Part shown: positions 34,637 to 43,902 of the stretch, one piece after another | Layout of the letters: each line of letters starts with the position of its first letter | Numbering within the stretch: position 1 is the stretch's first letter | DNA from: Falsibacillus pallidus | GTDB lineage: Bacteria; Bacillota; Bacilli; Bacillales; DSM-25281 | Reading direction: 5' to 3' | NCBI RefSeq assembly: GCF_003350505.1 | Contig: NZ_QQAY01000003.1 | Span: 248,001 to 312,000, forward strand | Length of the DNA: 64,000 nucleotides | Program-made: the position numbers and the translations under genes | Notes under the pieces: model-generated | The model's input: the letters and a program-made list of their open reading frames with translations, nothing else | Told to the model about the DNA's origin: nothing | Database searches by the model: none

Positions 34637-36568
34637 TTAACGTTTCACTTCTTTTAAGACAGAATCCAAGAAGTCAGCAAATGGCATCGTTTCGGATTTT
34701 TGCTCGCCATATTTACGTACATTGACGGCAGCATTTTCAACTTCCTGATCTCCGACAACAAGCATGTACGGAATCTTCTGCATTTGTGCTTCCCTGATCT
34801 TATAGCCGATTTTTTCGTTTCGCTCATCCAGTTCGACCCGAAGTCCTGCAGCTCTTAATTTTCCCTGCACTTCTTTTGCATAGTCGAAATGGATTTCAGG
34901 AGAAACAGGGATGACCTGCACTTGTGTTGGAGCAAGCCATGTCGGGAATGCCCCTTTATATTCTTCTATCAGGAATGCAACAAAACGCTCCATTGTGGAA
35001 ACAACTCCACGGTGGATGACAACCGGGCGGTGCTGCTTGCCGTCTTCGCCGACATAAGTTAGGTCAAAACGTTCAGGAAGCAAGAAGTCGAGCTGGACTG
35101 TAGAAAGCGTTTCGTCCTTTCCAAGCGCAGTGCGGACCTGGACATCCAATTTCGGACCATAGAATGCCGCTTCCCCTTCTGCTTCGAAGTAGTCCATGCC
35201 AAGTTCATCCATGGCTTCTTTCAACATGAATTGTGCACGTTCCCACATTTCATCGTCATCAAAATATTTTTCCTTATCCGCAGGATCTCTGTAGGAGAGG
35301 CGGAAGGAATAGTCATCAAGGCCAAAGTCTTTGTACACTTCAAGGACAAGCTGTACTACACGTTTGAATTCCTCTTTAATCTGGTCTGGACGGACAAAGA
35401 TATGGGCATCATTCAAAGTCATCCCGCGCACGCGCTGCAGCCCTGCCAATGCGCCTGACATTTCGTAGCGGTGCATCAGTCCAAGCTCCGCTATGCGGAT
35501 CGGCAATTCACGGTAGCTGTGGATGTCGTTTTTGTAGACCATCATATGATGTGGACAGTTCATAGGACGGAGGACGAGATCTTCATTATCCATTGCCATC
35601 ACCGGGAACATGTCTTCTTGATAATGGTCCCAGTGTCCGCTTGTTTTATAGAGATCCACACTTCCCATGATCGGTGTATAGACATGGTCGTAGCCCAATC
35701 TTTCTTCTTTATCGACAATATAGCGTTCGATGATGCGGCGGATTGTCGCACCTTTAGGAAGCCAAAGCGGAAGCCCCTGACCGACTTTTTGGGAGTTAGT
35801 GAATAGATTCAATTCTTTCCCCAGCTTGCGATGATCGCGCTCTTTCGCTTCTTCCAGCAGGCGGAGATGCTCTTCAAGGCCTTCCTTATTGAAGAAAGCA
35901 GTTCCGTAGATGCGCTGAAGCATTTGGTTGTCGCTGTTCCCTCTCCAGTAAGCTCCTGCAATGCTTAGCAGTTTAAATTCTTTGATTTTATTTGTTGAAG
36001 GAACATGGACTCCACGGCAAAGGTCAAAGAATTCACCCTGCTCATAGATTGTCACTTTCTCTCCTTCAGGGATGGCCTGAAGCAATTCCAATTTATATTC
36101 ATCGCCGATTTCTTCATATATCTTTTTTGCTTCATCCCTGGAAACCTCTTTGCGGACGACTTCCAGATTTTCGCTGACAATTTTCTTCATTTCTTTTTCG
36201 ATCTTTGGAAGATCTTCCGGTGTTATGGAAGTATCAAGATCGATGTCATAGTAAAATCCACTTTCAATGACAGGACCGATTCCTAATTTCACTTCAGGAT
36301 ATAAACGTTTGATAGCCTGAGCCATTAAATGGGCTGTACTGTGTCGCAGGATTTCAAGCGCTTCCGGACTTTTCGGTGTAATGATTTCAATTGATCCGTC
36401 AGCAAGGATCGGACGGCGGAGATCATACAACTCCCCATTCACTTTTCCGGCCAGTGCCTGCTTTTTTAAACCAGGGCTGATGGAAGCCGCAATATCTTCA
36501 GTCGAAGAGCCTTTAGGGAATTCCTTTTCCGCTCCATCAGGAAATTTAATCATCATTTGTTCTGACAT
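34637..36568 (-). CDS. thrS: Threonyl-tRNA synthetase
   Basis: A 643-residue class II synthetase. Domains: TGS (residues 1 to about 64; [16 protein letters not shown]), the editing/SAD domain with [10 protein letters not shown] and its distal zinc-like HVPSTNKI region, the catalytic core ([12 protein letters not shown], about residues 331-342; [20 protein letters not shown]-type [11 protein letters not shown]), and the anticodon-binding domain ([14 protein letters not shown]). The start is ATG 36568, 8 bases after AAAGGAG; a GTG three codons earlier overlaps that site. A threonine T-box precedes it. I saw no clear terminator after the stop codon. Confidence 0.97.
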   Translation of the reverse strand: MSEQMMIKFPDGAEKEFPKGSSTEDIAASISPGLKKQALAGKVNGELYDLRRPILADGSIEIITPKSPEALEILRHSTAHLMAQAIKRLYPEVKLGIGPVIESGFYYDIDLDTSITPEDLPKIEKEMKKIVSENLEVVRKEVSRDEAKKIYEEIGDEYKLELLQAIPEGEKVTIYEQGEFFDLCRGVHVPSTNKIKEFKLLSIAGAYWRGNSDNQMLQRIYGTAFFNKEGLEEHLRLLEEAKERDHRKLGKELNLFTNSQKVGQGLPLWLPKGATIRRIIERYIVDKEERLGYDHVYTPIMGSVDLYKTSGHWDHYQEDMFPVMAMDNEDLVLRPMNCPHHMMVYKNDIHSYRELPIRIAELGLMHRYEMSGALAGLQRVRGMTLNDAHIFVRPDQIKEEFKRVVQLVLEVYKDFGLDDYSFRLSYRDPADKEKYFDDDEMWERAQFMLKEAMDELGMDYFEAEGEAAFYGPKLDVQVRTALGKDETLSTVQLDFLLPERFDLTYVGEDGKQHRPVVIHRGVVSTMERFVAFLIEEYKGAFPTWLAPTQVQVIPVSPEIHFDYAKEVQGKLRAAGLRVELDERNEKIGYKIREAQMQKIPYMLVVGDQEVENAAVNVRKYGEQKSETMPFADFLDSVLKEVKR

Positions 36569-36603
36569 TGTTTCCACTCCTTTGTAAATATCCTAAAAAA
36601 CAC

Positions 36604-36630
36604 AAAAAACCCGTCCCTAAAAAAGGGACG
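36604..36630 (-). terminator. T-box terminator of thrS
   Basis: CGTCCC/GGGACG stem followed by TTTTTT on the minus strand. Confidence 0.9.
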
Positions 36631-36844
36631 AGTTGTATTAGCTACCCGTGGTTCCACCCTAGTTCCCATCCACCCCGATAAAAAGGGTAAACGGCTCCAG
36701 ATACAGATAACGGACTGTCATACCGCCAGCTCTTACTAGCATACAATCGTTCTGAGCTGAAGTTCAGAGGTGGTAAGCATTCGATTCGTGTTAGGAAGTT
36801 CCCAGCAACCCTTCCCTCTCTGTAAACCGTAAGAGAATACCCTT
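36631..36844 (-). ncRNA. T-box leader, tRNA-Thr-specific
   Basis: T-box core GGTGGAACCACGGG (36643-36656). The specifier segment GCTTACCACCTC gives ACC (complement of 36772-36774), a threonine codon. It accounts for the gene-free stretch between thrS and ytxC. Confidence 0.92.
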
Positions 36845-36850
36845 ATCCTC

Positions 36851-36878
36851 ATCATAACCTTTGTGTATTGAATGTTAA
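36851..36878 (-). promoter_or_regulatory. Sigma-A promoter of thrS
   Basis: TTAACA (36873-36878), 16 bp, TATGAT (36851-36856), upstream of the T-box leader. Confidence 0.7.
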
Positions 36879-36937
36879 TATGTACAAAATTATAGATGGT
36901 TATGTTTAGAAAATCAAGTAGTCGAATAATTTAATAT

Positions 36938-37795
36938 TCATTGAGCAGAGGCATTCTCTTCAAACGATTTTTTCTCTTCCCAGAATTCACTTTTCGAAAG
37001 GATGCAGACCCTTTCCTCAAATATTTTCAGGATGGTTCTGATAAGGCCGTGATCTTTATGATCGGTATAAATGAAGATGACATTCGGAGCCATTGAAAGG
37101 AGCGGAGCAAGTGTGTAAGAATCAATATAGACAGGATGATTGGTCAAGAGCCTTTTATCCAGCATGGCCATGATTTCTTGCCGAGTCATCATTTCAAACC
37201 GTTCAGTGTAGAAGAAAGGTTCTTGTTCGAACAGAAGATGTATTACGTTTATTTTCGGATCCTTCCTCCCTAAATATTCCCGCAGCATATTCGTAAACGC
37301 CTGATATTCCTGTTCCATTTTATACTCATCAATGGCAAGTTCAACATATTGCACCATTCGCTCCATGTACTTTTTTAATCGGAAGCGAATGAATGAATCA
37401 AAAGAGATAGCATCACTTTGGTCAAATATTGATGAAAGTGCTTCTTCTATGACGTATGCATCATCCATCGGTTCAAGCAATGATGTCAATTCCTCCCGTT
37501 CTCCACTCAGCATCTCATGGACGATGGCGAGGATTTCCCCCTGTTCTTCTTCTTCGCTGTAAAAAAATTGATCTTCCAAAATCCCTCTTGCCCAATCAGC
37601 CCTCTTTTGGAAAAGCAAGAATTCCTTCATGATATTTTTTGCCTGTTCATGATCTAGTTCATCTATATGAGTCATTAATATGAAATGTTTTTCATTCTGG
37701 AACAGCGTTTCGTGATACCATGAAGATTTTGCATGCTCTGACAAGCATTGCTGGAATTTCATGACATCCTGCCATTGTTTAAAAATGAATTCCAC
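36938..37795 (-). CDS. ytxC: YtxC-like sporulation-associated protein
   Basis: About 285 residues, soluble, acidic and mostly helical, with the YtxC-family pattern in its second half (SFDSFIRFRLKKYMERM...AIDEYKMEQEYQAFTNMLREYL...). The function is unknown; the assignment rests on this block and on its place between thrS and dnaI. The most likely start is GTG 37795, seven bases after AGAGGGGG; the ATG six bases upstream is too close to that site. Other starts are possible, so the N-terminus is uncertain. Confidence 0.75.
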   Translation of the reverse strand: MEFIFKQWQDVMKFQQCLSEHAKSSWYHETLFQNEKHFILMTHIDELDHEQAKNIMKEFLLFQKRADWARGILEDQFFYSEEEEQGEILAIVHEMLSGEREELTSLLEPMDDAYVIEEALSSIFDQSDAISFDSFIRFRLKKYMERMVQYVELAIDEYKMEQEYQAFTNMLREYLGRKDPKINVIHLLFEQEPFFYTERFEMMTRQEIMAMLDKRLLTNHPVYIDSYTLAPLLSMAPNVIFIYTDHKDHGLIRTILKIFEERVCILSKSEFWEEKKSFEENASAQ

Positions 37796-37875
37796 TCCCA
37801 TTCCCCCTCTATGCAAAATCCCTGCTTTATATATATGGGAAGCTTGGACAGTTTAGAAGTTTTGTATAGAGAAAG

Positions 37876-37907
37876 AAAAAATGCCCATTCTGCATGAATG
37901 GGACATT
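37876..37907 (-). terminator. Terminator of dnaB-dnaI
   Basis: AATGTCCCATT/AATGGGCATT hairpin followed by TTTTTC on the minus strand. Confidence 0.85.
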
Positions 37908-37925
37908 CTTTTCATAGCGTTATAT

Positions 37926-38858
37926 TCAGTTTCTTCGATTCGGTCCATTGACAAGGACTGGTTCTGCCAGGTACTTGATCCTTTCCATTACTCGGGCTGC
38001 TTTCAGTTTTTCTTCTTCCCCGCGCTGGGAATAGGTCAAGTGATATTCAAGGCCCTTTAGATCGAAATTGGATGTAAAGAACGTAGGCAGATTCTCGAGC
38101 ATGCGGAACTGCAGGATGGAGCCGAGTACTTCATCCCTGATCCAGCTGGACATCGTTTCAGCCCCGATATCATCAAGCATTAGTATAGGCGCCTTTTTCA
38201 CTGCATCCAGCTTTTCATCGACCGTATGGTTCCCAAGGGACTGTTTGATTTCCCTGAAAAATTCAGGCACATATACAATGAGGGAAGGAACATGCTTTTC
38301 TGCCAATTCGTTGGCTATTGCTCCAAGGAGATACGATTTCCCGATTCCGAAGCTTCCGTAGAAATACAGTCCTTTCACTTTCTTGCCGCGTTCATATTGC
38401 GCGACAAATTTATCAGCAAGTTCGAATGCATGGACCCTTTCTGCTGTATCAAGCTGATAATCAGCAAGGGAGGCATTTAAAATATCCTTTGGCACATAGA
38501 TGCTTCCTATAAGTTTTTCCGTCTTCTGCTTCTCATCATGGATGAGTTTCTTTTGGCATTTATGATATTCAATGTCGATCACATTTCTGTTCAATACAAG
38601 CTGCGGCTCATATCCTTCCATCATGTTTTTGCATTCCGAAAGGCTTGGACAGGCCCGGCATTGCTTGGACTGAGAAATGAATTCGTACAATTTCATCATA
38701 CTTTTATCTACTACTGAACTATTAATGACATCCGAATGAGCATGAAAAAAAGCTTGGACTTCTTTATTTTCCATGATTTCTTTTTTCATTTGTTCGTATC
38801 TTTGCTGAAAGCCATTGCTGCTCGAAAGCCTCTTTAGCGTATCATTGATTCTCTCCAT
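37926..38858 (-). CDS. dnaI: Primosomal protein DnaI, helicase loader
   Basis: A 310-residue AAA+ ATPase that loads the replicative helicase DnaC. The N-terminal helicase-binding domain has a zinc-type cysteine set (CRACPSLSEC, about residues 67-76, and a later Cys near 101). The AAA+ domain has Walker A GSFGIGKS (about 169-176), Walker B PILMLDDIGAE and sensor TSNFDLKGL. It follows dnaB by 12 bp, with GGAGGGGT before the ATG, and ends in a terminator. Confidence 0.96.
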   Translation of the reverse strand: MERINDTLKRLSSSNGFQQRYEQMKKEIMENKEVQAFFHAHSDVINSSVVDKSMMKLYEFISQSKQCRACPSLSECKNMMEGYEPQLVLNRNVIDIEYHKCQKKLIHDEKQKTEKLIGSIYVPKDILNASLADYQLDTAERVHAFELADKFVAQYERGKKVKGLYFYGSFGIGKSYLLGAIANELAEKHVPSLIVYVPEFFREIKQSLGNHTVDEKLDAVKKAPILMLDDIGAETMSSWIRDEVLGSILQFRMLENLPTFFTSNFDLKGLEYHLTYSQRGEEEKLKAARVMERIKYLAEPVLVNGPNRRN

Positions 38859-38870
38859 GAGTACCCCTCC

Positions 38871-40262
38871 TTACTTTTTATATTTTTCCTGCAGTTTCTG
38901 CAGCCTCTGCCGCTTCGCTTCCAAATCCGTATCATCAGGAGGCGGGGTTGATTTTTGTTCTTTCTCTCCAGCAGTGTCATTAAACCAATCAGGAAGCTGC
39001 TCCGTACGGGTAGGTTTTTTCCGGCGCACCGTCGACGTTTCTTTCTTCCCGCTTGCCCAATCCTGATACTGTTTATGCTCCTTCTTCGCCAAGTCCATGG
39101 CATCCTTGACCGTTTTTATATTCTTCCTTGCCCAATGGGATGCAATCTTCTCCATATAACTTTTTGAAAGCTTCATGTCCGTCTTCAGCATCACATATTG
39201 AATAAGAACATTGACGACGCCTGGAGGGAGATTTTGATTCAACAGGACTTCCTCCACAGCCATCAGATCTGCTTTCGATGGCTGCGCGCCTTTCGATATA
39301 TCCGTCAACAACTGGCGAGGGGACGTATTTTCAAAATATTGGATGAGGCGATCTTCTTGCTGATCTGTCCCTGAACTTTGGAGAAGAGCCGGCTGCATTC
39401 GATCAATGAGCTGCGGCAATGGCTCCCCATTCTCCATCTGATACCAATCTCTTGCCGCTTTTCTCAAAAGTTCAATATCTATTTCCTGATCATTTGTAAC
39501 CGCACTGATCACAACTTTTTTCATATCAACTGCATTGATCCTGTATAGAAAAGCGAGTTTTTCTATGGCGGACCTTGCCTTTTTGGTCAGTGCCTTTTTA
39601 GGCAGGATGGCTTCCTGCAATCCTGCCAGCAAAAGATCAAAATCAAATTCATAATCCTTTGCATTAACTGTTTCCGCAGGTTTCCTGCCGATATACTGTT
39701 TGGATTGCTCCAATCGGCTGTCCTCGAAGGCTTCTTCGTCCAGGAATTGCTGCTGGTTTCCTGATGAGAAAACATCCTGGAATTCCCGAGTGATATCCTT
39801 ATAGTCTGCACCATCGAATCGATCATCAGTGAAAAACTGCTTCAAACGAAGAAAATGATTCTTTCCCAGTTTACGATAAAGATAGACGTTCAACATGCCG
39901 TCCGAAAAAAAGGCTTCCGGCGAAAGCGGTGGCTGCAGCTCATATATAAATGAACGGTCTTCACCATTCTCTTTTACAAAGACTTTTAAAAGTCCGATAC
40001 CTTCCAATTTCAATCGGGCTTCATAGATGTCAGTCAAATTCAAGGATAGGAGGTTCATTAAGTGATAGTGGCTGCTTTCGATAGCCCATAAACGGTTCTC
40101 CTCGACCTGGTTCCAAAGAGTCATATAAAGGCTGTAGCAAATGGGGCCGATCAGCGGCTGATATAAAAACGAAATGACTTTCCGGTCATATTCATGAAGC
40201 ATCCCGTTTGAAGCGGCCTGATAAGCATCCACCGGCTTGATTTCATTCCAATATTGTTTCAT
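38871..40262 (-). CDS. dnaB: Replication initiation/membrane attachment protein DnaB
   Basis: About 463 residues. This is the Firmicutes co-loader, not the helicase of the same name in E. coli. It has the N-terminal winged-helix region (DRKVISFLYQPLIGPICYSLYMTLW) and a C-terminal DnaB_2/DnaD-like domain (TSPRQLLTDISKGAQPSKADLMAVEEVL...PPGVVNVLIQYVML). The start is ATG 40262, nine bases after GAGG; the GTG five codons before lies in that site. A proline/threonine-rich linker precedes the C-terminal tail. Confidence 0.94.
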   Translation of the reverse strand: MKQYWNEIKPVDAYQAASNGMLHEYDRKVISFLYQPLIGPICYSLYMTLWNQVEENRLWAIESSHYHLMNLLSLNLTDIYEARLKLEGIGLLKVFVKENGEDRSFIYELQPPLSPEAFFSDGMLNVYLYRKLGKNHFLRLKQFFTDDRFDGADYKDITREFQDVFSSGNQQQFLDEEAFEDSRLEQSKQYIGRKPAETVNAKDYEFDFDLLLAGLQEAILPKKALTKKARSAIEKLAFLYRINAVDMKKVVISAVTNDQEIDIELLRKAARDWYQMENGEPLPQLIDRMQPALLQSSGTDQQEDRLIQYFENTSPRQLLTDISKGAQPSKADLMAVEEVLLNQNLPPGVVNVLIQYVMLKTDMKLSKSYMEKIASHWARKNIKTVKDAMDLAKKEHKQYQDWASGKKETSTVRRKKPTRTEQLPDWFNDTAGEKEQKSTPPPDDTDLEAKRQRLQKLQEKYKK

Positions 40263-40286
40263 TCCCACCATCCTCACTTATATACA

Positions 40287-40320
40287 AAAGAAAAAGGACG
40301 GCTCTTCCGCAAACCAGTCC
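40287..40320 (-). terminator. Probable terminator between nrdR and dnaB
   Basis: GGAC...GTCC hairpin with internal GG/CC pairing followed by TTTTTCTTTT on the minus strand. Confidence 0.6.
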
Positions 40321-40405
40321 AAATCCCCAGTATGTCATCCGATTCTAAAATTTTCAGATTGCAGTGGAAGATTCCGGTATGCACTGTGAAGAGTCAGCCC
40401 TGAAA

Positions 40406-40867
40406 TCAAGAACGTTCTTTTTTTATTAAATCTTTTAGTTCGTCCAGAAAAACATTGATATCCTTAAATTGACGGTATACGGACGCAAATCGTACATATG
40501 CGACTTCATCCACCGAAGCTAGCCGGTCCATGACCATTTCGCCGATGTCGTCTGACTGGATTTCAGAAGCACCATTGCTTCTTAGCTCTTTTTCAATGCT
40601 GAAAGTGATTTCTTCCAGCTGCTCCAGTCGAACCGGACGTTTTTCACAGGCCTTGATCAAGCCTCTAAGGATTTTATCCCTGCTGAACTCTTCCCTCATC
40701 CCCTCTTTTTTGACTACAATGAGCGGTGTTTCTTCCACTCTTTCAAATGTAGTGAAACGAAAGGAACAAAGTTCACATTCACGTCTTCTTCGTATGGAAA
40801 GACCATCCTCAGCGGGTCTTGAATCAACAACTCTTGTGCCATTGTTGTGGCATGAAGGGCATTTCAT
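40406..40867 (-). CDS. nrdR: NrdR, ribonucleotide reductase repressor
   Basis: A 153-residue regulator that represses nrd genes when dATP is high. The N-terminal zinc ribbon is [15 protein letters not shown]...CELC (Cys 3, 6, 31, 34). The ATP-cone follows (about residues 46-136; [20 protein letters not shown]). It lies upstream of dnaB as in B. subtilis (ytcG). Targets in this genome are outside the window; I saw no paired NrdR boxes here. Confidence 0.97.
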   Translation of the reverse strand: MKCPSCHNNGTRVVDSRPAEDGLSIRRRRECELCSFRFTTFERVEETPLIVVKKEGMREEFSRDKILRGLIKACEKRPVRLEQLEEITFSIEKELRSNGASEIQSDDIGEMVMDRLASVDEVAYVRFASVYRQFKDINVFLDELKDLIKKERS

Positions 40868-40964
40868 CCAATCAGCTCCGATTTTTTCATGATACTTTTA
40901 TCTTATTAAAAAGTGTGGACTTAGGCAAGATGCATATTCAACCTGGTCCGAACCCATTTTCGAA

Positions 40965-41351
40965 TCACTTTTTGCCCAAATAAGGGAGTATCTTGTCCAA
41001 TTCCCGATAAAAAGAAATAATTTCATTTTTCATGGAAGGATACGGACCGGTTACCTTCGTTTTTTCATATGTCAGTTTAAAATCCACTGCCGTCTCAAAG
41101 GGCCTCACCGTCACAACAGAGGCGATGATGAAAAATGGTTCGCTTCCCTTCTTCATGAATCCCCATTCCCCATGTTCCTTTGAATGAGAAACAGCCTCGT
41201 AGACATCCTTTGAAAAAAGCTGTCCGACCGCTTCATAGGCTTTGTCGAATGAAGTCCTGTAATAATGCGTCTCTAAAGACGGATCGATATGATGCTCTGA
41301 TGTTTCACATTGATGTTGAAAACGCTGCAGTACTCTCCCAAAAAAACTCAC
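40965..41351 (-). CDS. Conserved hypothetical cytosolic protein
   Basis: 128 residues, starting at GTG 41351 (MSFFGRVLQRFQHQ...), six bases after a clear GGAGGA. A longer reading would run back through the speD terminator and speD itself and is not credible. The product is soluble and basic at the end, with blocks ETHYYRTSFDKAYEAVGQLF, GEWGFMKKG and FKLTYEKTKVTGPYPSMKNE. I recognise it as a conserved neighbour of speD and nrdR in Bacillus genomes, without a known function. Confidence 0.75.
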   Translation of the reverse strand: MSFFGRVLQRFQHQCETSEHHIDPSLETHYYRTSFDKAYEAVGQLFSKDVYEAVSHSKEHGEWGFMKKGSEPFFIIASVVTVRPFETAVDFKLTYEKTKVTGPYPSMKNEIISFYRELDKILPYLGKK

Positions 41352-41392
41352 TGTTTGTCCTCCATAAAGAAAATCTTTTAAATATTCTACCA

Positions 41393-41422
41393 TAAAAAAA
41401 AGCCGGCTCAAAGGAGCCAGCT
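41393..41422 (-). terminator. Terminator of speD
   Basis: AGCTGGCTC/GAGCCGGCT stem followed by eight T on the minus strand. Confidence 0.9.
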
Positions 41423-41433
41423 TGGATATTCTC

Positions 41434-41808
41434 TTAAAGTGCCTGTGATTGTTTAACTTGTACAGGACCCATTCCACGAGGCAATTCAATTGTCTCACGA
41501 GTTTGGGCACCCAGCGCTTCTGCAATATAGTCAGCAGCAATATTAGGATCTAAATCGCCGCAAGTGTACACATCAATACTAGCATAACCATGTTCAGGAA
41601 AGCTGTGAATTGTTAAATGAGACTCAGAAATGATGACTACACCGCTTACGCCTTGTGGTGCAAATTTATGGAAAGCCACTTCTCGGATTTCAGCACCGGA
41701 TTTAAGTGCTGCATCAACAAATGTTTTCTCGATCATTTCTACATTGTTTAATTTTTCGAAGTCACAACCCCATAATTCAGATATTACATGACGACCCATT
41801 GTTTCCAT
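41434..41808 (-). CDS. speD: S-adenosylmethionine decarboxylase proenzyme
   Basis: A 124-residue class 1B proenzyme that decarboxylates SAM for spermidine synthesis. Self-cleavage at the serine of [16 protein letters not shown] (Ser about 63) produces the pyruvoyl group, and the catalytic His and Cys (IDVYTCGD) are present. It is nearly identical to the B. subtilis enzyme. The start is ATG 41808 ([11 protein letters not shown]), nine bases after GGGGG. The 5' leader can fold so that this ribosome-binding site is masked (see 41815-41951). Confidence 0.97.
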   Translation of the reverse strand: METMGRHVISELWGCDFEKLNNVEMIEKTFVDAALKSGAEIREVAFHKFAPQGVSGVVIISESHLTIHSFPEHGYASIDVYTCGDLDPNIAADYIAEALGAQTRETIELPRGMGPVQVKQSQAL

Positions 41809-41814
41809 TGATCG

Positions 41815-41951
41815 TTTCCCCCTTTAACTTAATTATTTTGCGATCATTAAAACAACTTAACTGTTAACTACCACGGGGGAAAGTTAGTCCAGAGAGGTCC
41901 TAACCCTTTAAGTAGCTATATTCCTCCTTGAGTCAACTCAAGAAGTTCACG
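41815..41951 (-). promoter_or_regulatory. Structured speD leader with alternative SD-masking pairing
   Basis: Transcript order: hairpin CTTGAG-TTGA-CTCAAG (41927-41942), then AAAGGGTTAG (41900-41909), CTAACTTT (41880-41887) and TTTCCCCC (41875-41882), then the ribosome-binding site GGGGGAAA (41815-41822). TTTCCCCC pairs perfectly over 8 bases with GGGGGAAA, while its TTT and the preceding CTAAC can instead pair with AAAGGGTTAG. The two pairings exclude each other in part. It is not a leader family I recognise. Confidence 0.6.
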
Positions 41952-41957
41952 AAAAAT

Positions 41958-41986
41958 AGTATACTTTGTTTGATTTTTTTTTGCAA
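41958..41986 (-). promoter_or_regulatory. Sigma-A promoter of speD
   Basis: TTGCAA (41981-41986), 17 bp, TATACT (41958-41963), giving a leader of about 144 nt. Confidence 0.75.
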
Positions 41987-42028
41987 TAACATATTTTATT
42001 TTTTTTGCGCCTTATTTTGCTCGGACCC

Positions 42029-42061
42029 AATAAAATACCACAGTCGCAGGGACTGTGGTAT
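42029..42061 (-). terminator. Terminator of gapB
   Basis: ATACCACAGTC/GACTGTGGTAT stem followed by TTTATT on the minus strand. Confidence 0.85.
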
Positions 42062-42091
42062 CCATTTAATATTTTTCGCCCTTCGAACTTT

Positions 42092-43123
42092 TTAGACTGC
42101 TTTTAGCTCTGCAGTCTTCTTCATTTCACTGGCCACTTTCTTAGCAAGATCCACCACTCGGCAGGAGTAGCCCCATTCATTGTCATACCAAGCAAGTACT
42201 TTCACTTTTTTTCCGTCCATCACCATTGTGGAAAGTCCGTCGATGATGGCAGAGTGAGGATTTGTATTAAAGTCGATGGAAACCAATGGTTCCGTGGTGA
42301 ATTGAAGAATGCCATTCAAAGAACCGCTAGCAGCGGTCATGAACGCTTCATTTACCGCATCTACTGTAACTTCCTGCTTAAGATCCACAACTAGGTCGAC
42401 GAGTGAAACGTTTGGTGTAGGAACACGAAGCGCCATTCCATGCAGCTTGCCTTTAAGATGCGGAAGCACCAAAGCCAATGCTTTTGCTGCGCCGGTTGTC
42501 GTTGGGATGATCGATTGTCCGCAGGCACGGGCGCGGCGAAGATCCTTATGTGGATTATCTATATTTTTTTGGTCATTTGTATAAGCATGCACGGTTGTCA
42601 TTAATCCATTTTCGATTCCAAACTGTTCATCGAGAATCTTTGCCACAGGTGCAAGGCAGTTTGTTGTGCAGGAAGCATTTGAAATAATGTCATGCTTCGA
42701 CAGATCTAATGCGCTTTCATTTACTCCCATGACAATTGTGATATCCTCATTTTTGCCTGGAGCGGTGAGGATGACTTTTTTTGCACCGGCTTCCAAGTGA
42801 AGCGCCGCTTTATCACGTGAATTAAACTTGCCTGTGGCTTCGATGACAATATCAACGCCAAGCTCTCTCCAAGGCAGTTCTTCCGGATTTCTATGATTGA
42901 TTAATTGAATGCGCTTACCATTTACCACTAAAGCATTATCTTCATGGCTCACATCGCCATCAAATATTCCATGGTTTGTGTCATACTTAATTAAATGGGC
43001 AAGAGTTTCGGCCGGATAGCTCGCATTGATCGCTACAATGTTTAAACCGCCCTCTGAGATTGCTTTCCTGAAAACCATTCTTCCAATACGTCCAAAACCA
43101 TTTATCGCGATATTTGCATTCAT
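42092..43123 (-). CDS. gapB: Glyceraldehyde-3-phosphate dehydrogenase, gluconeogenic (GapB)
   Basis: A 343-residue NADP-preferring dehydrogenase that runs 1,3-bisphosphoglycerate to glyceraldehyde-3-phosphate in gluconeogenesis. The Rossmann start is INGFGRIGRMVFRKA, the catalytic Cys lies in SNASCTTNCLAP (about residues 148-159), and later blocks are DLRRARACGQSIIPT and WYDNEWGYSCRV. The type is assigned from gene position and from the CcpN-like sites upstream; cofactor preference is inferred from the GapB family. Confidence 0.94.
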   Translation of the reverse strand: MNANIAINGFGRIGRMVFRKAISEGGLNIVAINASYPAETLAHLIKYDTNHGIFDGDVSHEDNALVVNGKRIQLINHRNPEELPWRELGVDIVIEATGKFNSRDKAALHLEAGAKKVILTAPGKNEDITIVMGVNESALDLSKHDIISNASCTTNCLAPVAKILDEQFGIENGLMTTVHAYTNDQKNIDNPHKDLRRARACGQSIIPTTTGAAKALALVLPHLKGKLHGMALRVPTPNVSLVDLVVDLKQEVTVDAVNEAFMTAASGSLNGILQFTTEPLVSIDFNTNPHSAIIDGLSTMVMDGKKVKVLAWYDNEWGYSCRVVDLAKKVASEMKKTAELKAV

Positions 43124-43143
43124 TATAAGGATCCTCCCACATA

Positions 43144-43188
43144 AATGTTATACTTATTAAGCGAATTAACTGTGATTAGTATAACATA
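43144..43188 (-). promoter_or_regulatory. Pair of CcpN-type operators upstream of gapB
   Basis: TATGTTATACT on the minus strand (43178-43188) matches the CcpN consensus TRTGHYATAYW at all 11 positions. AATGTTATACT on the plus strand (43144-43154) matches 10 of 11. The two face each other 23 bp apart, and one overlaps a possible -10 (TATACT). Confidence 0.65.
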
Positions 43189-43236
43189 ATCAAGGAAATA
43201 TGTAATGATTAAATTGTGGATTTTTTATTAAAAGCA

Positions 43237-43279
43237 TAAAAAAAGCCTTTTGACCATCTCCATCAGAAATGGTCAAAAG
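43237..43279 (-). terminator. Terminator of the polA-mutM-ytaF-coaE group
   Basis: CTTTTGACCAT/ATGGTCAAAAG stem followed by GCTTTTTTT on the minus strand. Confidence 0.88.
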
Positions 43280-43287
43280 ACATTATA

Positions 43288-43890
43288 TTAAGGGGTTAAA
43301 TTCCAGCTTCCCAGGATGTCTGCAAGCTGGGATTCAGTGTGATCCAGCGATTGATTATTATCAATCACGGCATCTGCCAATTCTACTTTTTGTTTCAGGG
43401 GCATCTGTGAATGAATTCGTGCAGATGCTTCACTCTCTGAAAGTCCATTTCGCTCCATTAGACGATGAAGCTGGGTCTTTTCGTCCACATAAACAAGAAG
43501 GACTTTGTCTGCCATATAAGTCAGTTTACTTTCAAACAGCAGGGGAATATCCAAAATGATGGTATTGCTTCCATTTTGGATGTATTCTTCCTTCTTGCCA
43601 TTCATCCAGCTGCGAACGGCCGGGTGGACAATTCCATTGAGAGTTTTTCTTTTTTCATCATCATGAAAGACAATGGAGCCCAGTTTTGCACGATCCAGCA
43701 TGCCATCCGGCTGTATGACTTCTTGCCCAAAAGCTGCTTCGATTTCTTCCAGGGCCTTTTGCCCAGGTTTAACTGCTTCCCTTGCTGCAACGTCTGCATC
43801 AATGATCGGAAAACCTCGCGCTTCCAGCATGCGTGATACGGTGCTTTTCCCGCTTGCTATCCCGCCGGTCAATCCAATGATTACCGTCAT
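43288..43890 (-). CDS. coaE: Dephospho-CoA kinase
   Basis: A 200-residue P-loop kinase for the last step of coenzyme A synthesis. Walker A is GLTGGIASGKST (residues about 6-17); further blocks are PIIDADVAAREAVKPG and DIPLLFES. AGGAGTGG precedes the ATG, which lies 12 bp after the ytaF stop. A terminator follows directly. Confidence 0.96.
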   Translation of the reverse strand: MTVIIGLTGGIASGKSTVSRMLEARGFPIIDADVAAREAVKPGQKALEEIEAAFGQEVIQPDGMLDRAKLGSIVFHDDEKRKTLNGIVHPAVRSWMNGKKEEYIQNGSNTIILDIPLLFESKLTYMADKVLLVYVDEKTQLHRLMERNGLSESEASARIHSQMPLKQKVELADAVIDNNQSLDHTESQLADILGSWNLTP

Positions 43891-43902
43891 GGCCAGCCAC
43901 TC

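Noticed and set aside
41352-41540. A longer N-terminus for the hypothetical protein after speD
   Set aside because: It would run through the speD terminator and into speD; the GTG at 41351 has an ideal ribosome-binding site.
41895-41951. A small upstream reading frame after GGAGGAA in the speD leader
   Set aside because: No start codon lies at a suitable distance after the GGAGG, so the sequence is better explained as part of an RNA structure.
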